Positions 1 to 8,612 of a DNA stretch of 64,000 bases are shown here, piece after piece. This DNA is from Anabaena sp. FACHB-1237. Its GTDB lineage: Bacteria > Cyanobacteriota > Cyanobacteriia > Cyanobacteriales > Nostocaceae. The first letter of the stretch is position 1. Every line of letters begins with the position of its first letter. Where the stretch lies: assembly GCF_014696225.1 (NCBI RefSeq), contig NZ_JACJPV010000011.1, positions 1 to 64,000 of the forward strand, given 5' to 3'. The notes beneath the pieces were generated by a model that saw only the letters and a program-made list of their open reading frames with translations, made no database searches and was not told the origin of the DNA. The translations under genes were made by a program, and so were the position numbers.

Positions 1-1365
1 GGCGCTTCTGACTTGAGAGCTAATACCTTTGGACAGGGAAATGCAGGGACAGTCAAGATTACCGCTACTGATTCTGTCAAGCTCAATGGTAAAAGTAAAG
101 TTAATAGTCAGGTAGGAGCATCAGGGGTAGGAAATGCTGGAGGTGTAGATATTTCTACTAATTCCTTAGAATTGCTGAATAGTTCTTTTATTGATGCTAG
201 TACATTTGGTAAAGGAGATGCAGGAAGTATTACTATTAATACTCCAGAATTAAATATTGCTAATAGTGCAGTCATATCAGCATCAAATGTTAATGGTTTA
301 GGAGGAAATATTAATATTACCGCTAATAAACTTACAGCTAATAATGGTGCGAACATTGTGACGAGAACATCAGGTAGTGCTAAAGCTGGAAATATCAACC
401 TAAACATCAAGGATAATATTACCTTAGATGGCAAAACTACGGGACTATTTGCCAATACTCAAATAGGTTCAACAGGAGATAGTGGTAGTATTAATATTGA
501 CCCAGAAATATTCGTTATTAGAAATGGTGCAGGAATTGGAGTAAATAGCCAAGGAAGTGGAAAAGGAGGTAATATTTCTATTCAAGCAGGGACATTAACA
601 TTAGATAATAAAGCCTTCATGACAGCAGAAACTATTAATAATGAAGGGGGAGAAATTACCCTAAATATTAATGATTTATTATGGATGCGTCGTGGTAGTA
701 GTCTTACAGCTACCGCAGGCACATCAGGAGCAGGAGGAAATGGTGGTAATATTAATATTAATGTGCCATTTATGATCAGTTTTGCTAGTGAAAATAATGA
801 TATTACAGCCAATGCTTTTGAAGGAAATGGCGGACAGATAAATATTACAACTAACACAATCTTTGGGTTAAAATTTAAACCTGAACAAACAAATTTTAGT
901 GATATTACCGCATCTTCTCAATTTGGATTAAGTGGACAGGTTACTATTAATCGTTTAGATGTTGATCCCGCTAGAGGTTTAGTATCTTTACCTGTTAATC
1001 TACTTGATGCTTCTAGTCAACTTGGTCAAGGTTGCAGAAAGGGAAGATTAGCACGTCAAGAAAATAGATTTAATATTATTGGTAAAGGAGGTTTACCATC
1101 TCATCCTGGTGATTTATTTACTGGTACAACACCATTAGTAAATTTGGTAGATATTCAAACCACAAAAACTAGTCAAGAGACGATTAAACCTGTGGTTATT
1201 GATCAAAATAATCAAAAAGTGAATCTGAAAAATCGAGTTATTCAGCAAGCACAAGGATGGGTATTTACTAATGATGGTAAGGTGATTTTAACCGCCGAAA
1301 CACCACAAGCAACAGTGCAAAATTCTAGTTTAAATAATCCTGGTTGTGAGGTTTTTTCACAATAG
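1..1365 (+). CDS. Secreted beta-helix (filamentous haemagglutinin / S-layer-like) protein, 3' part
   Basis: The reading frame is open from the first base, so the gene starts outside the window and only its last ~455 codons are seen. The protein is low in cysteine and made of short repeats rich in G, N, T, S and I (for example GNAGTVKI, GKGGNISI, GGNININV) spaced about 20-30 residues, as expected for a right-handed parallel beta-helix of two-partner-secretion exoproteins. The C-terminal ~130 residues switch to a non-repetitive domain with GCRKGRLARQENRF and GKGGLPSHPGDLF, a tail typical of large cyanobacterial haemagglutinin-like proteins. It is probably exported and surface-bound. The partner transporter is not in the window. 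A hairpin follows the stop. Confidence 0.8.
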   Translation, partial: GASDLRANTFGQGNAGTVKITATDSVKLNGKSKVNSQVGASGVGNAGGVDISTNSLELLNSSFIDASTFGKGDAGSITINTPELNIANSAVISASNVNGLGGNINITANKLTANNGANIVTRTSGSAKAGNINLNIKDNITLDGKTTGLFANTQIGSTGDSGSINIDPEIFVIRNGAGIGVNSQGSGKGGNISIQAGTLTLDNKAFMTAETINNEGGEITLNINDLLWMRRGSSLTATAGTSGAGGNGGNININVPFMISFASENNDITANAFEGNGGQINITTNTIFGLKFKPEQTNFSDITASSQFGLSGQVTINRLDVDPARGLVSLPVNLLDASSQLGQGCRKGRLARQENRFNIIGKGGLPSHPGDLFTGTTPLVNLVDIQTTKTSQETIKPVVIDQNNQKVNLKNRVIQQAQGWVFTNDGKVILTAETPQATVQNSSLNNPGCEVFSQ

Positions 1366-1369
1366 TTCA

Positions 1370-1400
1370 GATCCCGGACTTCTTGAAGAAGTCCGGGATC
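1370..1400. terminator. Perfect 31-nt palindromic hairpin between convergent genes
   Basis: GATCCCGGACTTCTT pairs perfectly with AAGAAGTCCGGGATC around a one-base loop. It lies 5 bp after one stop codon and 6 bp before the other, so it probably ends transcription from both sides. It belongs to a dispersed family with copies near 19043, 25359, 43816 and 49263. Confidence 0.7.
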
Positions 1401-1406
1401 TTTACA

Positions 1407-3524
1407 TTAAGCATAGCTAATAATCAATTCCCAATTATTAATTCTACCTATATCTTGGGGTGCTAAATCAATTACTTGCAATTGCCAATTTCCCTGAGTA
1501 GGTAGGGAAATGAATTGTTTGAGGATGGGGTGCGATCGCATGGTATAATTATTTTGTAATTGAGTTTTTCTGCCTAAAGTACGACTTTGTAATAATACCC
1601 GTTTATTATTAGGAGAAGTTAGATAAATTTCTAAATCTCCTAAATATTCATGGGTAATATTTACTTTAACTTGAATATCATTAATAATACCACTTTCTTT
1701 AATAGCGATCGCACTTTTTACCCCTTTATTATCATTATCAGGTATTCGTAAAACCTCTGTGTTTTTCCCATAAATTTGTTTATTAACATTTCTACCTGTT
1801 CCTTGTAAACTTTTAGCTGCGCGTACAGCTTTAGCTGCATTTACTTTACCATAACCAAACCAAGAACTATAACCATTACTATTATAAGTTCCACCACGTA
1901 ATTTTAATTGCGGATCAGGATTATTATCTATTATTTTATCCGCCGTATTTTGGAGAATATTTTTAACTTGTTGTGCTGTTAAATTAGGATTAGCTGATAA
2001 TATTAAAGCAGCTACTCCAGCTACTATAGGAGTGGCGCTAGAAGTTCCCCCAAAATTACTAGTAAAATTCCCAGCATCATAACCAGAAGCACCAATTTGA
2101 TCTGTAGTTAACATCCCCACTCCATAAAGGGAAGCAGCTATGGTAGGTTGAGTATAGACAAAACCTGTTTCTTGAAACCACATTCCTGGAGGTGCATTAT
2201 TACTAGGAGCGCACACACAAATATTATCTCCCCAATTACTATAAGCAGCTTTTTGATTTAAACTAGTGGATGCTGACACAGTAATTACATCAGGATGAAT
2301 AGCAAAACCATTTAACCAAGTTGTATTTCCTCTGACAATATTTTCCGGCCAATTTTGTTCATTAATTACCCCGTTAATGGGACGATTAGAATTACCAGCG
2401 GCAAAAACTATCACACATCCTTTACCATTTCTTCCATTAGTAGCTGCATAACTAATAGCAGCTTTTTGACGTAACGAAAGGGGGAAATAAACAGCAGATG
2501 CTCCCCAACTACAAGATATCACACTTGCCCCTTTTTCTACAGCCCAAGTGAAGATATTTTCAATAGTTTCATCATCTAAATATCCTGTAGTTCTAATAGG
2601 CATCATCGCACAACCAGGAGCAACTCCCACAATTCCTGTTCCTGTTTCTTCTGCTACTGCTAACCCAGCGCAAGCTGTACCATGACTGGTTTCTTTTTCT
2701 CCAGGTAATGGTAAAAAATCATTTTCTTTTAAATCTCTAGGTGCTACAATTTTACCAGTGCCTTGAAAATCTGGATGTCTTAAATCAAATGAATCATCTG
2801 CTATAGCTACTATCACAGAACGCACACCGCGAGTAATATCCCATGCTTGTTCTACCGCAATATGTGAACCTGCTATGATTTGATTTCCACCATTATTATT
2901 GAGATACCATTGTTGAGAATATAATGAATCTTTGGGTCTGTAATGAGGTTCTTGTTGAATAATAATATTAGGTTCACTAGCTAATACTTCTGATAAGTTT
3001 TGTAGTCTATTAGCAATTTTTACGGGGTTTTCTGAGGCATTTTTACTAACCAAAAATACAAAGGCATTTGCTATACCCATAATGGGTTTATCCTGACTTA
3101 ATTTGAAGTTATTAGCGATCGCCTTAATCTTATTATTATCTACCCAACTAGCAAATTGAATACTTATTTGATCACTCAAATATACAAATGTCCCTGGGTT
3201 ATTTTTCATCACATATACATGACTGACAAAATCTACATTTTCATCAGCCCTAGCTTGAGACATTGCTGTTTCTAATTGATCAGGATTTACAGTATATAAT
3301 TCAAGTTTAGCTTGTTTAATACTACTTCTCCACACACCCCAAGAAACTTGGGATATTTTCTCCACAGCAAAGGTATTTTTTGGCCTAATAGTAAACCGAT
3401 ATAATGCTTTTTCTAAAATTAGTTCTTCTCCACCTCTTTGTAATATAATTTGTTCATTACTTTGTTCTTTTTTTTCTGGTACATCTGCTCTATTAAAATT
3501 TGTCATATCCATAATATTACTCAT
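1407..3524 (-). CDS. Subtilisin-like serine peptidase (S8) with C-terminal P/homo B domain
   Basis: This is a 705-residue S8 peptidase. The catalytic triad is visible as Asp in AIADDSFDLRHPDF, His in SHGTACAGLA and Ser in GGTSSATPIVAG. About 190 N-terminal residues precede the catalytic domain and look like a propeptide region. The last ~110 residues, from IPDNDNKGVKSAI to NNWELIISY, form a proprotein-convertase P domain. No clear signal peptide is visible at the chosen ATG, so secretion is not certain. Family knowledge suggests a calcium-dependent, kexin-like peptidase; the substrate is unknown. It converges on the haemagglutinin-like gene, sharing the terminator hairpin between them. Confidence 0.9.
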   Translation of the reverse strand: MSNIMDMTNFNRADVPEKKEQSNEQIILQRGGEELILEKALYRFTIRPKNTFAVEKISQVSWGVWRSSIKQAKLELYTVNPDQLETAMSQARADENVDFVSHVYVMKNNPGTFVYLSDQISIQFASWVDNNKIKAIANNFKLSQDKPIMGIANAFVFLVSKNASENPVKIANRLQNLSEVLASEPNIIIQQEPHYRPKDSLYSQQWYLNNNGGNQIIAGSHIAVEQAWDITRGVRSVIVAIADDSFDLRHPDFQGTGKIVAPRDLKENDFLPLPGEKETSHGTACAGLAVAEETGTGIVGVAPGCAMMPIRTTGYLDDETIENIFTWAVEKGASVISCSWGASAVYFPLSLRQKAAISYAATNGRNGKGCVIVFAAGNSNRPINGVINEQNWPENIVRGNTTWLNGFAIHPDVITVSASTSLNQKAAYSNWGDNICVCAPSNNAPPGMWFQETGFVYTQPTIAASLYGVGMLTTDQIGASGYDAGNFTSNFGGTSSATPIVAGVAALILSANPNLTAQQVKNILQNTADKIIDNNPDPQLKLRGGTYNSNGYSSWFGYGKVNAAKAVRAAKSLQGTGRNVNKQIYGKNTEVLRIPDNDNKGVKSAIAIKESGIINDIQVKVNITHEYLGDLEIYLTSPNNKRVLLQSRTLGRKTQLQNNYTMRSHPILKQFISLPTQGNWQLQVIDLAPQDIGRINNWELIISYA

Positions 3525-3786
3525 AACTTATCAAAAATGTATGATCAAGTTGGGGAACTTAGTAAAAGCCACTTACTGTCAATTAACCTAGTTCTACCCA
3601 GATATTTCCGCTATTTAGCTATGTCAGGCGTGACAAATTTACCGTTTCTATTATACTCCAATCAGCAAATTTAGGTATCTGATTTTTTTGCAGCTAATTG
3701 GCCTAATTTTTATGTATTTTTGTAACAAATAGAGTTAAGATGACAAAGTTTCCTGACATTTTTTTGTAAACCTGTAGTCAAAACCC

Positions 3787-4341
3787 ATGAAAACTGCTCA
3801 AATTCTCCTTTCTTCAGCATTTTCCATAATAACATTAATGGGAGTATTATCTCCTGTATATGCTCAAAAATCTCCTGAGAAAAAAGAATTAGATACACTA
3901 AGTCCTGTTAATTCTAGTACTAGTGAATTAAGTATCAGTGCCGGCGATCGCTTAATAAAAGAAGCAGCACAAGCAATATCCAGTCAAAATTATCCTCTGG
4001 CTGCTAAAAAACTTCAAGACGCTCGACAAACATATAACCAACTATCTAAACTTTATCAAGACTTAAATACTAGTTTTGCGGGTATTGATCTTCGTATAGC
4101 GGACTCACTCCGACAAAAAGCACTACAAACAGCACAAAAGAGAGATGAAGCAACCTATCAACTAGCTTTGGTGAATCGAGCGCAAAATAAGCCAGAACTA
4201 GCAGTACCATTATTAGTGGAAATAATTAAAAGTCAAAACCCTACTAGAGAACTAGGAACAAAAGCGTATCAACAATTATTTGAGTTAGGTTTTGTAGATA
4301 CACAGTTTCCCCGCACAACTAACTCAGGATCTACAAAATAA
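3787..4341 (+). CDS. Exported helical protein of unknown function
   Basis: The protein has 184 residues. A signal peptide is seen at the N-terminus (MKTAQILLSSAFSIITL, then a probable cleavage after VYAQ). The mature part is mainly helical with a TPR-like look: AAQAISSQNYPLAAKKLQDA, then RDEATYQLALVNRAQNKPEL. I do not recognise a named family. It is transcribed away from the peptidase gene, with a 260-bp AT-rich gap upstream. It precedes bolA by 81 bp, but no functional link is evident. Confidence 0.7.
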   Translation: MKTAQILLSSAFSIITLMGVLSPVYAQKSPEKKELDTLSPVNSSTSELSISAGDRLIKEAAQAISSQNYPLAAKKLQDARQTYNQLSKLYQDLNTSFAGIDLRIADSLRQKALQTAQKRDEATYQLALVNRAQNKPELAVPLLVEIIKSQNPTRELGTKAYQQLFELGFVDTQFPRTTNSGSTK

Positions 4342-4422
4342 TATGGATAAATTCTCAGAATGCTAATTTTACCACATCAATGTTAAAATACCCCATAATA
4401 CCATCAGTTAACCTTTTCGGGA

Positions 4423-4680
4423 ATGGCGATGATTACTCCACAGCAAGTTGAAGCGATGATCAAGGCACAACTAACGGATGCTCAAGTGCAAGTACAAGAT
4501 TTGACAGGTGGTGGTGATCACTATCAGGTAACAGTCATTTCATCACAATTTGCAGGTAAAAGACTAGTACAACAACACCAACTAGTCTATGGTGCTTTGC
4601 AAAGTGCTATGGCTACAGAAGCTATTCATGCTTTAGCTATTAAAACCTATACTCCTGAAACTTGGCAAACAGCAATATAA
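4423..4680 (+). CDS. bolA: BolA family protein
   Basis: This is an 85-residue BolA-fold protein with the expected order of features: an N-terminal helix (MITPQQVEAMIKAQL), the GGGDHYQVTVIS strand region, and the RLVQQHQLVYGAL segment that contains the conserved His/Arg surface. BolA proteins partner monothiol glutaredoxins in iron-sulfur cluster handling. The next gene, 41 bp downstream on the same strand, is exactly such a glutaredoxin, so an operon is likely. Confidence 0.93.
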   Translation: MAMITPQQVEAMIKAQLTDAQVQVQDLTGGGDHYQVTVISSQFAGKRLVQQHQLVYGALQSAMATEAIHALAIKTYTPETWQTAI

Positions 4681-4721
4681 TTGAAACATTGATAACTGAA
4701 AAACACGGAAATAACTAAATC

Positions 4722-5045
4722 ATGACTCCAGAAGTAAAAGCAAAAATTGATAAATTGATCCAAGACAACAAGATTATGGTATTTATGAAGGGAACTAAAT
4801 TGATGCCTCAATGCGGTTTCTCTAATAATGTTGTGCAAATTCTCAATACTTTGGGAGTTCCCTTTGAAACATTAGACGTACTCTCGGATTATGAAATTCG
4901 TCAAGGTATCAAAGAATATTCTAACTGGCCGACAATTCCTCAAGTTTACATTAATGGAGAGTTTATTGGCGGTTCTGATGTGATGATTGAAATGTATAAT
5001 AACGGTGAACTACAACAAACTGTGGAAGTAGCACTGGCTTCTTAA
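4722..5045 (+). CDS. grxD: Monothiol glutaredoxin (Grx4/GrxD type)
   Basis: The 107-residue protein carries the monothiol CGFS active site (LMPQCGFSNNVVQ) followed by the glutathione-binding WPTIPQVYINGEFIGG segment. It has the usual single-domain length. It should assemble with BolA to bind or deliver a [2Fe-2S] cluster, in keeping with the adjacent bolA gene. Heptamer-like GGTAATA repeats start just after the stop codon. Confidence 0.96.
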   Translation: MTPEVKAKIDKLIQDNKIMVFMKGTKLMPQCGFSNNVVQILNTLGVPFETLDVLSDYEIRQGIKEYSNWPTIPQVYINGEFIGGSDVMIEMYNNGELQQTVEVALAS

Positions 5046-5053
5046 AATATTAA

Positions 5054-5090
5054 GAGGTAAGAGGTAATAGGTAATAGGTAACAGGTAACT
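5054..5090. repeat. Short tandem repeat, GGTAATA-like heptamers
   Basis: Five imperfect copies of a 7-bp unit (GGTAAGA, GGTAATA, GGTAACA) follow the glutaredoxin gene. Short tandemly repeated heptamers are common in heterocyst-forming cyanobacteria. Confidence 0.7.
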
Positions 5091-5346
5091 TTCACCTGTT
5101 AACTTTATTTATTACTTAAATTTTAATCTTCAATTAAACTTAATAACTAGATTAAAACTGACTGGTAAAAATATAGTTGGTGATATTATTTTACCAGATG
5201 CGACAATGGAAGATTTAGAAAGGTTCTTAGCGGATAATAAGAATAACTTTAAAAGCAAGCAAAAAGAAATTATTAAAAAACTAGTGATAGAATCAACAAA
5301 TAATGCTAGAATAAAAATACAAATATCTGCTAATTCCTCAATATAA
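5089..5346 (+). other. Possible small ORF or gene remnant ahead of the Dam-like methylase
   Basis: This stretch is open for 85 codons in one frame. The likely coding part begins around 5161 (TGKNIVGDIILPDATMEDL), and an internal ATG at 5206 would give a 46-residue charged protein ending in ISANSSI just 16 bp before the methylase ATG. The sequence looks like real protein but I recognise no family. It could be a small partner gene or the 3' remnant of a longer one. Confidence 0.3.
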
Positions 5347-5361
5347 CTTAATAACTTGCTT

Positions 5362-6165
5362 ATGATTAAAAGTCCTCTTCGTTATCCCGGTGGGAAATCA
5401 AGAGCAATTAAACAAATAACCGCACATTTACCCACAAACTTTACAGAATTTAGAGAACCATTAGTAGGCGGTGGTTCTGTATTTATTTATCTTAAACAAA
5501 CCTACCCTGATTTAAAAGTTTGGATTAATGATTTAAACCCAGAACTATATTTATTTTGGCATATTACCCAAACAAATTTACCTCAGTTAGTTGCAGAAGT
5601 TCAGCATATTAAAGAAACTCAAAAAGATGGAAAAAAGATATTTTTAGAATTAACTAATATAGAAGATATTAACAAATTAACTGATTTAGAAAGAGCAGTA
5701 CGTTTTTTTGTCCTTAACAGAATTACCTTTTCTGGTACAATAGAATCAGGAGGTTTTTCCTTAGAAGCATTTCATAAACGCTTTACCGATTCATCCATAG
5801 CAAGACTAGAAAAATTAGCTGATATTGTCACACCAGATATTAAAATTACCAATTTAGATTATGGTGAAATATTACAAAGAGAAGGTAAAGATGTATTTAT
5901 ATTTCTTGATCCTCCTTATGTGAGCAATAAAAATTCTAAATTGTATGGTAAAGATGGAGATTTACATATTAAATTTAATCATCAAAAATTTGCCGATGAT
6001 TTAAAAAAATGTCCTTACCAATGGTTAGTTACCTATGATAATTCCCAGGAAGTACATCAAAACTTTTCTTGGGCTAAAATTACTCCTTGGGAACTACAAT
6101 ATGGTATGAACAATTATAAACAAAAAACAGCCGCCAAAGGACAAGAATTATTTATTAGTAATTAA
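5362..6165 (+). CDS. D12-class DNA adenine N6-methyltransferase (Dam-like)
   Basis: The 267-residue protein has the D12 hallmarks: SPLRYPGGKSRAI for the SAM-binding FxGxK-type motif at the N-terminus, EPLVGGGSVF, and the catalytic motif DPPY in FIFLDPPYVSN. The ATG at 5362 is preferred over the in-frame TTG six bases upstream because homologues begin just before PLRYPGGKS. It transfers a methyl group from SAM to adenine in a short target such as GATC, which I cannot determine here. No restriction gene adjoins it, so it appears to be an orphan methylase with a possible regulatory or phage-derived origin. Confidence 0.9.
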   Translation: MIKSPLRYPGGKSRAIKQITAHLPTNFTEFREPLVGGGSVFIYLKQTYPDLKVWINDLNPELYLFWHITQTNLPQLVAEVQHIKETQKDGKKIFLELTNIEDINKLTDLERAVRFFVLNRITFSGTIESGGFSLEAFHKRFTDSSIARLEKLADIVTPDIKITNLDYGEILQREGKDVFIFLDPPYVSNKNSKLYGKDGDLHIKFNHQKFADDLKKCPYQWLVTYDNSQEVHQNFSWAKITPWELQYGMNNYKQKTAAKGQELFISN

Positions 6166-6307
6166 TTGATGTTTAAATAGTGTTAATAGATACTATAAAT
6201 AGTTTTTAAAAACTTTAAAAAACAATAGTTCTTATATCATCAATTATCCAAGGACGATATTATCAGGCAATTTCATTATTTTGATTATTACAGTCTTCAA
6301 ACCTATC

Positions 6308-7471
6308 CTAACTGTAATGTTTCAATGACTTTTCAATAATTAAAGGTAATTCTGTTTCAATATCTATAGAATTTCCTTGTTTAGCCATGAGTTTAACTTC
6401 TGTGATAATCTTGATCACCAAATCCTGATTGTTTAATAAATCTTCTCTACCGATTTGTTTTAAAGACATTTCTATAGCCGCATATCCTGATTGTATTCCC
6501 AAGGAGAATTTACTTTTGATGCCTAAAATTTCTGGATGAATACTTTGATATAACATTTGATTTTTGGCGATCGCTTTTACATGAACTCCGGCATAATGAG
6601 TAAAGGCATGACTTCCCATAATTGGTTGATGGGGAGGAAGAGGAATATAACAATTTTCACTGACAAATTTATATAAATCTTGTAAATATTCCAATTGCCA
6701 TGATTTTTCATCTTCTCCCATATCTATTAAATTTATCAGTAATTGGGCTAAATCTACAATACCTGCTCTTTCTCCTAAACCCATAGTAGTAACATCTATA
6801 ATATCTGCTCCTCCTCGATAAGCATCTAAAGCATTTGCTAAAGCTAATCCCTTATCATTATGACAGTGAACTTCTATTTGTGGATGTAAATTTTGTTTTT
6901 TTAATTCCTCCTTTAAAGTTTTCACATAAAAATACATACTTCTTTGCGGATCAAAAGGGTTACTATATCCTGTAGTATCTGCAATACTAATAATATTTAC
7001 TCCTGCTTGTACCGCAGCACTAGCAGCAGCAATAATATTTTTCATCGGCGATCGCACCGCATCTTCTGGTGTATATCTAATTAATAAATTAGGATTTTTT
7101 TCCCTAGCAAAACTAACAACTTTAATAATTTTTTCAATCGCTGTTTCTAGATTAATATGATAATCTTCATCTAATCTTTTTTGAGACACACTAAAAAACA
7201 CACCTAAAAAATCAACACCACAATCTAAAACTTTTTGGACATTATCTATATTACATAATGAATGAGCCCCAATTTTGGACTTAAATCCCCCTTGGACAAT
7301 TTTAGTAATAGCTAAAGCAATTTCACTATCCACTGCGGGATTACCAGCTTCAATAATATCCACTCCTATCTGATCTAAAAATTCTGCAATTCGCATTTTT
7401 TTATCTGGAGAAAAATATACTCCTGGAGTTTGTTCTCCCTCTCTTAAAGTAGAATCAAGAATTTTAATCAT
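6308..7471 (-). CDS. DRE-TIM metallolyase acyltransferase (homocitrate / 2-isopropylmalate synthase family)
   Basis: The 387-residue protein starts with the metal and acetyl-CoA site DSTLREGEQTPG, has IGVDIIEAGNPAVDSE, and keeps the second metal ligands in VHCHNDKGLALANAL and GLGERAG. It is the length of the catalytic domain plus linker and lacks a LeuA allosteric domain. Members condense acetyl-CoA with a 2-oxo acid. The STLREGEQ form resembles homocitrate synthases, but the body does not look like NifV, and no nif or leu genes adjoin. Benzylmalate synthase (HphA-like, homo-amino-acid supply) or citramalate synthase are other options. The family call is firm; the substrate is open. Confidence 0.75.
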   Translation of the reverse strand: MIKILDSTLREGEQTPGVYFSPDKKMRIAEFLDQIGVDIIEAGNPAVDSEIALAITKIVQGGFKSKIGAHSLCNIDNVQKVLDCGVDFLGVFFSVSQKRLDEDYHINLETAIEKIIKVVSFAREKNPNLLIRYTPEDAVRSPMKNIIAAASAAVQAGVNIISIADTTGYSNPFDPQRSMYFYVKTLKEELKKQNLHPQIEVHCHNDKGLALANALDAYRGGADIIDVTTMGLGERAGIVDLAQLLINLIDMGEDEKSWQLEYLQDLYKFVSENCYIPLPPHQPIMGSHAFTHYAGVHVKAIAKNQMLYQSIHPEILGIKSKFSLGIQSGYAAIEMSLKQIGREDLLNNQDLVIKIITEVKLMAKQGNSIDIETELPLIIEKSLKHYS

Positions 7472-8099
7472 ATTGATTAATTAGGGTATCAGCAGTTCAG
7501 ATAATATAGCATTTCCGAATATAAACAATTTATTTTTTTTATTGATTCTTTTGGAGAATCAATATTTTTGATGTCAGAAATCTCAAATTTATGATACAGT
7601 ACTTACGCAACTGGCACATTGGTAGGGTGTGGTTCGACAAGCTCACCAACTACGTCAGACAGTATAAATCATGTAAATAACCAAATTGTTCATATCTGAC
7701 GCACCCGACAACAGATTTTTTAGTGTGACACTTGCGTAAATCCTATGATAATCTGGATCATCTCGTAAATCATCATTTACGGTTTTTACCACTACATAAG
7801 CCTGTAAATATTCATACAAAATTTTATAAGTAATCCCAAAACCGCCTTGTCCCAGAATTAGACTCTATAATAAATATACTTACCATTTTGCCAAACCATT
7901 GGTTAAAGATGGCCAAAAAAAGGTTAAAAGTTATGTTTATTTTAGCACAATGATAGGCAAATCTCTACAATAGCTTGTAAAATTATGTTCACAACAACAA
8001 AATTACAAGGGTTTTATTAATATTGTAAGCTATCAGTCATTAGCCGTCAGCTATCAGCTTACTGATCACTGAATACTCACTACTAATTCCTCAAAAGCT
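7472..8099. other. 628-bp gene-free region with one mobile element
   Basis: The region between two divergent genes contains family A element copy 7598-7744 and AT-rich flanks. No protein-coding frame is convincing. A heptamer-like stretch (GTCATTAGCCGTCAGC and similar) lies at about 8034-8060, just before the next gene. Confidence 0.6.
7598..7744. mobile_element. Family A non-autonomous element (MITE-like), full copy
   Basis: The terminal inverted repeats are ACTTACGCAA and TTGCGTAA. Inside are TAGGGTGTGGTTCGACAAGC and a GTCAGA...TCTGAC inverted pair. Near-identical copies occur at 18073, 30985 and, rearranged, at 32050, 43656 and 59882. The element has no coding capacity. Confidence 0.8.
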
Positions 8100-8315
8100 A
8101 TGAAAGAACTACCATATATTGTGCCTTCATCCCAAGCGGAAATACAAGAAGCCTTTGCGGTTCATCAAACCACCTATGAATTTTACTATGAAGTGAAAAC
8201 CCGCAGTGAATTTAACCGTTATTGTCAGTGGTATTATCAAACTGCGGCAGAAAATAGGAGAGAACTGGCGAAAATGCGCGGCGAACCCAATATTTTGTCC
8301 TGGTTTCGCCGCTAA
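8100..8315 (+). CDS. Small conserved cyanobacterial protein of unknown function
   Basis: The 71-residue protein is soluble, aromatic-rich and charged (YEFYYEVKTRSEFNRYCQWY, ending NILSWFRR). It has no signal peptide or membrane segment. It looks like a conserved small protein of the phylum, but I cannot name a function. It converges with the FtrV gene, with 10 bp between the stops. Confidence 0.65.
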   Translation: MKELPYIVPSSQAEIQEAFAVHQTTYEFYYEVKTRSEFNRYCQWYYQTAAENRRELAKMRGEPNILSWFRR

Positions 8316-8325
8316 ATCGCTAATT

Positions 8326-8547
8326 TTAGATGATTTCTAGTTCATTCTCGCGTAAATGTGCCTTAAATTTCTTACTAAACTGTACTAACAGAGGAAAGTT
8401 AGCACTAACGGGTCTATCATGCCATTGGGTAACAATAGCAGAAACTTCACCTTCTGCACCCTGGAGGTCAAAGGCTTGACCACGATGTTCAGGATTATGA
8501 TAGACTATGACTGACTCTTTAACACGAACGCGATCGCCTACTTTCAT
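8326..8547 (-). CDS. ftrV: Ferredoxin-thioredoxin reductase, variable chain
   Basis: Using the ATG at 8547 gives a 73-residue protein beginning MKVGDRVRVKESVIVYH, the normal size and start for the small SH3-like variable subunit. GQAFDLQGAEGEV and the C-terminal KAHLRENELE segment match the family. It packs against the catalytic FtrC subunit, which takes electrons from ferredoxin to reduce thioredoxin. FtrC is not encoded nearby. A longer in-frame start 63 bp upstream is possible but would add an atypical extension. Confidence 0.93.
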   Translation of the reverse strand: MKVGDRVRVKESVIVYHNPEHRGQAFDLQGAEGEVSAIVTQWHDRPVSANFPLLVQFSKKFKAHLRENELEII

Positions 8548-8612
8548 CACATTATCTGATCTAATATTTGTTTGAATGCCAAATCTCATTCTACAGTAAC
8601 TTGCAACCACTA

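Noticed and set aside
108..857. Two minus-strand frames opposite the first gene
   Set aside because: They mirror the repeats of the beta-helix gene on the other strand and have no signals of their own.
5362..6165. Restriction-modification system around the Dam-like methylase
   Set aside because: No endonuclease-like gene adjoins; the small upstream frame has no nuclease motif.
6308..7471. nifV of a nitrogen-fixation cluster
   Set aside because: The sequence around the active site and middle domain does not resemble NifV closely, and no nif gene is nearby.
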